Positions 1 through 6,302 of a stretch of 15,684 nt of DNA are shown here, in pieces. The position numbers and the translations under genes were made by a program. Under the pieces are notes generated by a model. That model was not told the DNA's origin. It worked only from the letters and a program-made list of their open reading frames with translations, and made no database searches. Source of the stretch: JAGQYP01 sp041392305 (GTDB lineage: Bacteria; Bacteroidota; Bacteroidia; Flavobacteriales_D; Crocinitomicaceae); contig JAWKMJ010000046.1 of NCBI GenBank assembly GCA_041392305.1, positions 1-15,684 on the forward strand, in the 5' to 3' direction. Positions within the stretch are counted from its first letter, which is position 1. Every line of letters begins with the position of its first letter.

Positions 1-39
1 AGAATTATCTTATCTTGCATAGTTCAGTCTATATAGTAC

Positions 40-954
40 TTGTCTAAAACTACTCAAAATATTGCCATTCATCTTCTCAAAGTACTCTTTTTTGCAGTGT
101 GTGGGATTTATATTTATGAAAAGGTAGTTCTAGATGGATTTGAATTTTCCTATTTTTTAACACCTTTTGATTTCACAATTTTCACAATTTTGATGCTATT
201 AAACTGGTTCATTGAGGCATTAAAATGGAAATATCTTATACGGGAAGTGGAGGAAATAAGGGTATCCAATGCAATTAAATCAACACTTGCGGGTTTATCC
301 TTTGGATTACTTACACCTAACAGAATGGGGAATTTTATTGGTAAAATATTATATCTAAAGCCTGAAAATAGAATAAAAGGTACATTGTATGCCTTCTATG
401 GGAATTTTAGTCAGATGTTGACTACTTTTCTATTCGGTTCGTTGTGTTTTTTCTGGACGTTTGAAAATTATTATTCAAGCATGCATGTGTCTCTTGCAAT
501 ATTGCCTTTTCTGTTCAGTATGGTTATGACCTTTCTCTTTTTGCATCCAGAAAAACTACAATTTAAATGGATAGCAAAAGTGTTTAGTGCTGAGGTATCG
601 GAGGTGATTCATGGACTTTATGCTTTTCAAAGTAAACATAAGGTTTTGTTTTATGCAGCCTTAAGGCATCTAGTTTATACCATACAATATTTGATTGTGC
701 TTAGTTACTCTCCAAATTTTGATTTTATACCGGTATTATTGGGAATCCAAATGATCTTTTTTCTAACTACTATGATTCCAAGTCTGGTATTTGGAAAGAT
801 GATGGTTCGTGGTCCAGTTGCGCTATTCGTTATGGCTACATTGGGTTATTCCACTTCTTTCGTTCTCAATGCCATTCTATTTATTTGGCTGATTAATATT
901 GCTCTTCCTTCTTTGTTAGGGTCTTTTCTTTTCATGGTCAAAAAAAGGGGATAA
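40..954 (+). CDS. YbhN/UPF0104-like integral membrane protein (lysylphosphatidylglycerol synthase TM-region type)
   Basis: A 304-residue polytopic membrane protein with about seven or eight hydrophobic segments spread along its length. The pattern N55-W-F-I-E-A-L-K-W63 after the second hydrophobic segment, followed by G85 and the TPNRMGN stretch at residues 92-98, matches the family that includes YbhN and the membrane part of MprF (lysylphosphatidylglycerol synthase TM region). Members are thought to handle or flip lipids, but this one has no aminoacyl-transferase domain, so its substrate is unknown. The start is inferred to be TTG at 40: an in-frame stop lies at 34-36 and the next in-frame ATG is about 50 codons in, inside a conserved membrane segment. 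Its stop is 1 nt before the ATG of the glycosyltransferase, so the two are probably co-transcribed, which suggests a lipid-linked glycan role (inference). Confidence 0.7.
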   Translation: MSKTTQNIAIHLLKVLFFAVCGIYIYEKVVLDGFEFSYFLTPFDFTIFTILMLLNWFIEALKWKYLIREVEEIRVSNAIKSTLAGLSFGLLTPNRMGNFIGKILYLKPENRIKGTLYAFYGNFSQMLTTFLFGSLCFFWTFENYYSSMHVSLAILPFLFSMVMTFLFLHPEKLQFKWIAKVFSAEVSEVIHGLYAFQSKHKVLFYAALRHLVYTIQYLIVLSYSPNFDFIPVLLGIQMIFFLTTMIPSLVFGKMMVRGPVALFVMATLGYSTSFVLNAILFIWLINIALPSLLGSFLFMVKKRG

Positions 955-955
955 T

Positions 956-2008
956 ATGTTTCTATTTTGGCTAGTTTGTTTTTCATTTTATTGCACATGT
1001 ATCGCCATTATTGGTTTACGACAACTCAGATCACGTAAGATTCAATATTCAAATACAAAAAGATCCATAGCAGTCATTGTTCCGGTTCGAAATGAAAAGG
1101 ATAATGTACTTAATCTTGTAAATAGTTTAAGAGAATTGAAGTATTCACCGCAGAGACTCTTATTCGTGGATGACTCCTCTTCTGATAATACGGTAGAAAT
1201 TTTGAAACGACACGATCAAGAAGTACATGTGTTAAAAGACAAAACAGGTAAAAAAGAGGCATTAAAAGAAGGAGTAAATTTAGTGTCATCTGAGTACGTT
1301 CTTTTTACAGATGCCGACTGTGTGTTTCCCAAAACTTATGAAAAATTATTTGATACCAATCATACACTAGAGGGGGATATTATTGTTCTTCCAGTTTGGA
1401 TTAAAAATAAAAGTATCTTATTGAATCAACTAATTCGACTGGATTTTGCTCAACTGCAAGCTTTAACTTTTGGACTGCGAGGAAGTCTTGGAAATGGAGC
1501 CAATTTGCTAGTAAAAAGAGAGTCTTTTGAAAAATTCTCAAAGGGATTGGAAATCAGTATTTTATCTGGAGACGATTATTTTCTTTTAAAAGAAGCCAAG
1601 AAAAATGATGGACGAATCGTCTATTGTTTTGACCCGGACTTGACCATTTTAACTGATGCGCCATTAAACCTAAAAGAGCTTATTAGTCAAAGATCTCGAT
1701 GGATCAAGAAATCATTTCAAAAAGGAGGTTTGGCTGAAATTGGGGCATCCTTCATTTGGATATTGTTTAGTATGACGCCTTATATATTAATTTTCAATTG
1801 GTTGCATTCAAATGATTTCTGGCCTTTATTGTTTCTGTTACTTAAGATGTTTATTGATGCTTGGTTAATCATTCCCGTGCTGGATTCAAACAAAAATCTA
1901 AGATTATTATATTTACTTCCCTTATTAGAATTCTTATACCCTTTTTACTATCTTTCGGTGGTTATTAGAATTGGATTTAAAAACACTTGGAAAGGACGTG
2001 ATCTTTAA
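956..2008 (+). CDS. Membrane-anchored family 2 glycosyltransferase
   Basis: A 350-residue GT-A fold glycosyltransferase of family GT2, transferring a sugar from a nucleotide donor on the cytoplasmic face of the inner membrane. An N-terminal membrane anchor (about 3-20) is followed by the nucleotide-binding start VPVRNE (42-47), DDSSSDNT (72-79), the metal-binding DAD (119-121), an acceptor-side GDD (205-207) and QRSRW (245-249), the Q-x-x-R-W motif of processive-type GT2 enzymes. Three C-terminal membrane segments (about 265-283, 288-308, 318-337) complete the usual layout. Donor and acceptor cannot be read from the sequence. It begins 1 nt after the upstream membrane protein and its 3' end overlaps the ABC permease by up to 38 nt, so all three are probably one transcript. 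Class is secure; a cell-surface glycan or glycolipid product is inferred. Confidence 0.9.
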   Translation: MFLFWLVCFSFYCTCIAIIGLRQLRSRKIQYSNTKRSIAVIVPVRNEKDNVLNLVNSLRELKYSPQRLLFVDDSSSDNTVEILKRHDQEVHVLKDKTGKKEALKEGVNLVSSEYVLFTDADCVFPKTYEKLFDTNHTLEGDIIVLPVWIKNKSILLNQLIRLDFAQLQALTFGLRGSLGNGANLLVKRESFEKFSKGLEISILSGDDYFLLKEAKKNDGRIVYCFDPDLTILTDAPLNLKELISQRSRWIKKSFQKGGLAEIGASFIWILFSMTPYILIFNWLHSNDFWPLLFLLLKMFIDAWLIIPVLDSNKNLRLLYLLPLLEFLYPFYYLSVVIRIGFKNTWKGRDL

Positions 2009-3242
2009 AAGAAAACCTGCAAATACAGAATTATCAAGAAGTTTATCGAAGGTAGCTTGGAGAAAATTCAGGAGAAATCCAATTGCTATGTTTGGTTTGT
2101 CTATTATTGTTTTGTCTGTTATTATTTCTGTTTTAGGATCATTAATTAGACCAGATGATACAGAATTTGCGAACAACCAAATCAAATCTATTGCGAGGAA
2201 AAGTCCAGGTTTTAGTTGTTACATTTTACATGTACAAGTAAATGCTGAAGTGGAACAACCAGCATGGTATACTAGAATGTTTTTTGGTGGAAAGAAATTG
2301 GAAGAAGACTTAATTCCAATTGAATGGTACAATTTTGACGAAGCGGGTTATATTACTTTTAAAAAGTATGAATCTTCAAATAATAAAAGGTCTTTAGCAG
2401 ATGTTGTTTATAAATTAGATCCTTCTATCAAACCCGAAGTAGTGGGAGATGCAGTTAAATTCACAACTCTTGAAGGTGAAGAAAAAACAGAGAACATTGC
2501 AGAACTGCAGTCGAAGATCGAAGGAGGATATATTCATGAGGATACATTCTGGTTGGGTACAGACGCAGTAGGGCGTGATGTTTTGTCTAGGCTGATGTCG
2601 GGAACAATTATCTCTTTACTTGTTGGCTGTATTTCTGTTTTTATTTCATTGCTAGTAGGAGTTACTTTAGGTGCCGCTGCAGGTTTCTTTAGAGGTACTG
2701 TTGATGATGGTATTATGTGGCTCATCAATGTAGTATGGTCGATCCCTACCTTGTTGTTTGTAATTGCATTTTCGATGGCATTTGGTAAAGGGTATTCCAG
2801 TGTTTATATTGCAGTTGGACTCACTATGTGGGTTGAGGTAGCTAGGATTGTGAGAGGACAGGTTTTAACCATCAGAGAAAAAGAATTTATTGAAGCAGGT
2901 CGAGCTCTTGGGTATAAATCATTTCGGATAATATTTAGACATGCCTTGCCAAATGTTATGGGGCCTGTGATTGTAATTGCGGCTGCAAATTTTGCATCAG
3001 CAATACTGATAGAGGCAGGATTGTCGTATTTAGATCTGGGAACTCAAGCACCTCAAGCATCATGGGGGAAAATGATTTCAGATTACAAAAGTTTTATTGA
3101 CAATCCAGATTTAGCCTATTTACCGATTTTACCTGGAATTTGCATTGTAATTATGGTATTGGCATTTATGCTGGTGGGTAACGGAATTCGAGATGCCATA
3201 GATACAAAATCTGGGGAGAATATTACACCTCCAGCGAGCTAA
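1971..3242 (+). CDS. ABC transporter permease, DppC/OppC type, with large periplasmic insertion
   Basis: Inner-membrane permease subunit of a peptide/nickel-type ABC importer. An OppC_N-like start (KVAWRKFRRNP, then TM1 at about 38-58) is followed by about 130 mostly hydrophilic residues (60-190), then the conserved GTDAVGRD (196-203), several TM helices and the cytoplasmic EAA loop beginning E308-A-G-R-A-L-G and ending near P327, which docks on the ATPase. The family is usually about 300 residues; the excess is the insertion between TM1 and GTDAVGRD. No ATPase, binding protein or DppB partner is in the window, so the substrate is unassigned. The start is uncertain: TTG at 1971 gives 423 residues and overlaps the glycosyltransferase by 38 nt, while GTG at 1998, with a GGAAAGGA stretch just upstream, gives 414 residues and an 11-nt overlap. 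The stop overlaps the convergent atoE stop by 4 nt. Confidence 0.88.
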   Translation: MDLKTLGKDVIFKRKPANTELSRSLSKVAWRKFRRNPIAMFGLSIIVLSVIISVLGSLIRPDDTEFANNQIKSIARKSPGFSCYILHVQVNAEVEQPAWYTRMFFGGKKLEEDLIPIEWYNFDEAGYITFKKYESSNNKRSLADVVYKLDPSIKPEVVGDAVKFTTLEGEEKTENIAELQSKIEGGYIHEDTFWLGTDAVGRDVLSRLMSGTIISLLVGCISVFISLLVGVTLGAAAGFFRGTVDDGIMWLINVVWSIPTLLFVIAFSMAFGKGYSSVYIAVGLTMWVEVARIVRGQVLTIREKEFIEAGRALGYKSFRIIFRHALPNVMGPVIVIAAANFASAILIEAGLSYLDLGTQAPQASWGKMISDYKSFIDNPDLAYLPILPGICIVIMVLAFMLVGNGIRDAIDTKSGENITPPAS

Positions 3243-4633
3243 AAGATTAACAGGTTTAGAAGAAAGATTGTTCCTCCAATCAGAAAGAGTACCAAGGTGT
3301 AAGGCATTATTTGCTTGGCTTTTAAGCGGGTTATTCCTAGTAGAGGGAGCGCCCAGAAAGGCTGGAGCATATTGGTAAGTTGATCGCCATAAGAAAGAGC
3401 CATAATTGATTTCTCTAGACCAATACCTAAATTCTGGCATGTTTCAATTAAAATAGGACCTTGAACAGCCCATTGACCTCCACCACTTGGCACGAAAATA
3501 TTGATCAATCCTGCACTAAAAAATGTGAGAACTGGAAAACTAGAGCCTGAAGAAATATTTGCAAAGTACTCTGAAGTTAGGGCCACAAGTCCTGAACTTT
3601 TCATAATTCCCATAATTCCAAAATAAAGAGGAAACTGTATGAGAATACCGGTCGTGTCTTTAATCGCTTCCTCACAAGCATGCAAGAATTTTCTAAAATT
3701 ACCATGAAAGACCAAAGCCATTCCTAACAAAATTAAATTTATGTAATTCGGATTGATTACATCCAAACTTGGTTTATCTGGAAGATAGAAAGCCTTGAGT
3801 AGGGCATAAAAGATAAGGATACTTCCAAAACCGATACTAAATAGGTAAGAAGCATCAATTTTCTCCGCACCGATCGCCTGATTCTCCTCCCACATTTTAT
3901 GAGGCTTCAGCTCTATGTTCATTACAGTATCATTGGATCTCCTACCAATCCAATAGAAAATTACTGGAACCAATATCAGAAGACAAAACATGACAGAAAT
4001 ATTCATTGGAGAAAATATGGTGTCTCCAAATCCAACTGATTCAGGAATTTGATTTAAGTCGATTTTTTGATTACCTGAAACCATAGAACGAAGATTTCCC
4101 GATTCACTTGCTTTTAGGGGTGCTGAACCGGAAATCCCGCCGTGCCATACCATCAGTCCAACATAGGCAGCGGCACCAATTAATGGATAGTTGATGGGTT
4201 TTCCAGATGCTGAAAATTTCTCACCAATCTTTCGAGCAAGGATAGCACCGAAAATAAGTCCCAAACCCCAATTGAACAAACTAACAATGATGGTCGATAG
4301 GGTAACTACAAAAGCGCTATTTGCCGTATTTGTGCAATAATGGGTAAGTCCATTAATGAGATAAGTGAAGGGTTTTGATAAAGCCAAGACATGTCCCAAA
4401 ACAAGAAGAAACATCATCTGAAAGGCGAAGTAGAGTCCGCCTGGACCGCTATCCCACAAACCTGCTTCCCAAAACCCTAAAAGATCAATCGAATAATCAA
4501 AATATGATTTATTGAAGGGAAGTGTAGCAAATAGTGCAATGACAAAAGTAAGTATGGTCAGGATAACCGCTATTGCGAATGGAGAAGGCAACAGCATTTG
4601 AAAATATTTGGCGAATTTGGAACTAAAGCTCAT
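3239..4633 (-). CDS. atoE: Short-chain fatty acid transporter, AtoE family
   Basis: A 464-residue polytopic membrane protein of the SCFA_trans family, which takes up short-chain fatty acids such as acetoacetate or butyrate; E. coli AtoE is the named example. Visible family marks are the N-terminal FAKYFQMLLPSPFAIAV stretch, a WHGGISGSAPL motif near residues 163-173 and FVPSGGGQWAVQGPI near 380-394, with about twelve hydrophobic segments between and around them. The frame is open to a TTG at 4651, but that codon lies inside the terminator hairpin of the upstream gene; the ATG at 4633 follows the U-tract directly and is chosen. No ato pathway genes (CoA transferase, thiolase) are in the window, so substrate range is uncertain. 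Its stop interleaves with that of the convergent ABC permease. Confidence 0.88.
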   Translation of the reverse strand: MSFSSKFAKYFQMLLPSPFAIAVILTILTFVIALFATLPFNKSYFDYSIDLLGFWEAGLWDSGPGGLYFAFQMMFLLVLGHVLALSKPFTYLINGLTHYCTNTANSAFVVTLSTIIVSLFNWGLGLIFGAILARKIGEKFSASGKPINYPLIGAAAYVGLMVWHGGISGSAPLKASESGNLRSMVSGNQKIDLNQIPESVGFGDTIFSPMNISVMFCLLILVPVIFYWIGRRSNDTVMNIELKPHKMWEENQAIGAEKIDASYLFSIGFGSILIFYALLKAFYLPDKPSLDVINPNYINLILLGMALVFHGNFRKFLHACEEAIKDTTGILIQFPLYFGIMGIMKSSGLVALTSEYFANISSGSSFPVLTFFSAGLINIFVPSGGGQWAVQGPILIETCQNLGIGLEKSIMALSYGDQLTNMLQPFWALPLLGITRLKAKQIMPYTLVLFLIGGTIFLLNLLIF

Positions 4634-4670
4634 AAAAAAAGAAAGCACCAATTTAATAAAAATGGTGCTT
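4634..4670 (-). terminator. Intrinsic terminator after the DUF3127 gene
   Basis: On the minus strand an 8-bp perfect stem, AAGCACCA paired with TGGTGCTT (4663-4670 with 4643-4650), has a 12-nt AT-rich loop and is followed by TC and seven T residues (4640-4634). This is a rho-independent terminator for the flavin reductase-DUF3127 operon. The T-tract runs straight into the ATG of atoE at 4633, leaving no space between terminator and start codon. The plus-strand reading lacks a T-tract, so it works in one direction only. Confidence 0.85.
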
Positions 4671-4694
4671 CCGAATTAAAGTATTGTGAAACAA

Positions 4695-5075
4695 CTAGAA
4701 TGGTAGATCATCATCACCTTCTTCCAGTTGTGTCTCAGGAGATGCACTTGGAGCCGAAGCAGGAGCTCCTCCCATAGATGCAGCACCTGCAGATGCATCG
4801 GCTTTTGCAATATTCCATGCATCCAAACTGTTGAAATATTTTACTTCTCCCTGAGGGCTAGTCCATTCACGTCCTCTAAGATTGAAACTAACTACAATGG
4901 TGTCTCCAACTTTTACATCATTCAATTTATCTGTATTCGCTTGAACAGCTTGAAATAAGATGTCTTGTGGATACTGAGAGCTGTTATCCGTAATAACAAA
5001 TTCACGTTTTTTGAATGAATCCGTTACTTGTTGCGTATCATTTAAAACTTTTACAATTCCTGTTAATTGGTACAT
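4695..5075 (-). CDS. DUF3127-type OB-fold protein with SSB-like acidic tail
   Basis: A 126-residue protein beginning MYQLTGIVKVL with KKREFVITD and QYPQDILFQAV in its first half and SFNLRGREWTSPQGEVKYFNSLDAWNI in its second. This fits the Bacteroidota family DUF3127, an OB-fold group that looks like a single-stranded DNA-binding protein. A flexible Ala/Ser/Pro-rich linker leads to the tail EEGDDDLPF, which copies the acidic D-D-x-P-F tip by which SSB proteins recruit DNA repair and replication partners. Nucleic-acid binding is inferred and no experiment is known to me. ATG at 5075 is preferred; the frame is open two codons further to a TTG at 5081. It sits 13 nt after the flavin reductase-like gene and before a strong terminator, so the two share a transcript. 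It is shorter than typical Ssb (about 150-180 residues) and is probably not the main SSB. Confidence 0.75.
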   Translation of the reverse strand: MYQLTGIVKVLNDTQQVTDSFKKREFVITDNSSQYPQDILFQAVQANTDKLNDVKVGDTIVVSFNLRGREWTSPQGEVKYFNSLDAWNIAKADASAGAASMGGAPASAPSASPETQLEEGDDDLPF

Positions 5076-5088
5076 AATCAAATTTATT

Positions 5089-5994
5089 TTAATCGTTAAA
5101 AGAAAGAAGTGTTTTCCATGCCTCTTCCAGTTTATCTTGAGTTAATAGTTCTTTCGCTTTTTCGTGAAGTTTAATTTCGAGGGTCGTTTTATCATCTTCA
5201 AATTCAACAAAAAGATCGCTCAATTCGGTGAGTTTGTAGTCGTTCACATCCGTTTCATTGGGTAGTTCTTCTATTCCACCCAGTTTTCCCAAGTCATTTC
5301 CAGATAAGATTTTAGAATCCAAAATATCTTCGGGCATATTATCGATTCCGATACCTACCGTGGTAATTGGTTTCACGATTTCGAACATCGAGTTTTCATC
5401 TGCTCGGCAATACCAGTTTCCGCCCATTCTCGAAACCAGATCAATCTTTTTCTGATCTATTTTATTATTGGCATCCAAAACGGCTTTGTTTACATGGATT
5501 TTCACCACTTCACAGATCACCAAATTTCCTGCTCCCCCTTTGTCACCTAATTCCACTACTTCATTCACTTTGCATTCAAATTGAACTGGAGATTCCTTAA
5601 CGCGGAAGGGTTTTATCAAATCAGAAGGAACTGGAGTCAATCCCGACTTTTTAAACTCATCTACTTCAGGTGCAAATGGAGAGGAAGCCAGAGACATCTT
5701 TTCTACAATGTCGTAATTCACCACGTTAATCACTACTTCCGGAACTTTTTTTACATTGTTGTAGGTGTCTTTAGTAGTGTTATTTCTTCCAGAACGAGCT
5801 GGAGAAAAAACCATGATAGGAGGGTTAGCACTAAATACATTGAAGAAACTGAAAGGGGCCAAATTTGGTACACCATTTTCGTCTACTGTACTCGCAAAAG
5901 CAATCGGACGTGGCCCCACTGCTCCAAGCAAATAACCATGTAAAACTGGTACTTCTAGTTCTTTTGGATCTAATGTTAACATATTGTATTCCAT
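5089..5994 (-). CDS. Flavin reductase-like FMN-binding protein
   Basis: A 301-residue protein with the FMN-binding split-barrel fold of the flavin reductase-like (DIM6/NTAB) family. The signature region GPRPIAFASTVDENG (27-41), NLAPFSFFNVFSANPP (44-59) and FSPAR (63-67) is intact, and binds FMN in characterised relatives. A C-terminal part from about 210 is acidic and helical, which makes the protein longer than the roughly 200-residue core; its role is not known. Cytosolic, with no signal peptide. The frame is open to a TTG at 6078, but a -7 box at 6001-6008 lies downstream of that codon, so the start must be ATG 5994 or ATG 5982. Relatives usually begin at the residue matching the second (MLTLDPKEL), so 5982 (297 residues) is a serious alternative. 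Substrate unknown. Confidence 0.87.
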   Translation of the reverse strand: MEYNMLTLDPKELEVPVLHGYLLGAVGPRPIAFASTVDENGVPNLAPFSFFNVFSANPPIMVFSPARSGRNNTTKDTYNNVKKVPEVVINVVNYDIVEKMSLASSPFAPEVDEFKKSGLTPVPSDLIKPFRVKESPVQFECKVNEVVELGDKGGAGNLVICEVVKIHVNKAVLDANNKIDQKKIDLVSRMGGNWYCRADENSMFEIVKPITTVGIGIDNMPEDILDSKILSGNDLGKLGGIEELPNETDVNDYKLTELSDLFVEFEDDKTTLEIKLHEKAKELLTQDKLEEAWKTLLSFND

Positions 5995-6000
5995 GACCTG

Positions 6001-6008
6001 CAAAGTTA
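6001..6008 (-). promoter_or_regulatory. -7 box for the flavin reductase-DUF3127 operon
   Basis: The minus strand reads TAACTTTG, an exact match to the Bacteroidota -7 consensus TAnnTTTG. A TTG lies 16 nt upstream, a little closer than usual for the -33 element. The box ends 6 nt before ATG 5994, placing the predicted transcription start about 3 nt from that codon, or about 15 nt from ATG 5982. It rules out the TTG start at 6078. Confidence 0.6.
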
Positions 6009-6095
6009 ATGGATTTATCTTTTTCAAGGGCATGATTAAGGCTGATTCTAGTGAACAATTTGCCCTATTTTTCAACAAAAAATAAAATGTAAAAA

Positions 6096-6127
6096 TTTTT
6101 GTAAAAATAAAAAATGGATTACCTTTG
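6096..6127 (+). promoter_or_regulatory. Promoter of tRNA-Leu (and probably tig)
   Basis: TTTTTG (6096-6101, -33 element) and TACCTTTG (6120-6127, -7 element) are separated by 18 nt. Both fit the Bacteroidota primary sigma factor consensus and form the best promoter in the window. The transcription start should fall near 6131, about 30 nt before the tRNA. The flavin reductase promoter is divergent from it. Confidence 0.8.
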
Positions 6128-6161
6128 CGCCCACGTTTTGGTCAAGAGAGGCCTGTAAATT

Positions 6162-6243
6162 GCGGATGTGGTGAAATTGGTAGACACGCTAGACTTAGGA
6201 TCTAGTGCTTCACGGCGTGTGGGTTCGACTCCCTCCATCCGCA
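6162..6243 (+). tRNA. tRNA-Leu(UAG)
   Basis: Decodes CUN, chiefly CUA, leucine codons. The acceptor stem GCGGATG (6162-6168) pairs perfectly with CATCCGC (6236-6242), with discriminator A6243. The D-arm is GTG/CAC, the anticodon stem CTAGA/TCTAG encloses loop CTTAGGA with anticodon TAG at 6196-6198, and a long variable arm (6206-6218) marks it as a class II tRNA, as expected for Leu. The T-loop TTCGACT is intact, but its stem GTGGG/CCCTC (6219-6223/6231-6235) has a U·U mismatch at the second pair (50:64). CCA is not encoded: CTA follows A6243, so the 3' end must be added by the CCA enzyme. Confidence 0.97.
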
Positions 6244-6248
6244 CTAAC

Positions 6249-6284
6249 AAATGGTATAGGGTTTCTTATACCATTTTTTGTTTT
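6249..6284 (+). terminator. Terminator-like hairpin between tRNA-Leu and tig
   Basis: A 10-bp perfect inverted repeat, AAATGGTATA (6249-6258) with TATACCATTT (6267-6276), has an 8-nt loop and is followed by further T residues broken by one G. It starts 5 nt after the tRNA and ends 18 nt before the tig ATG. It may terminate the tRNA transcript, mark a processing site or give partial read-through to tig. Confidence 0.75.
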
Positions 6285-6302
6285 AAAATAATTGATTGAA
6301 AG

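Noticed and set aside
4634..4651. TTG start at 4651 for atoE, adding six residues
   Set aside because: The TTG and the next codons lie inside the terminator hairpin and its T-tract; family homology begins after ATG 4633.
5258..5943. Several plus-strand open frames of 65-120 codons
   Set aside because: They are antisense to the conserved flavin reductase gene, show no recognisable motif and have biased, low-complexity composition.
5995..6078. N-terminal extension of the flavin reductase to TTG 6078
   Set aside because: A consensus -7 box (6001-6008) lies within it and family homology begins at the later ATG codons.
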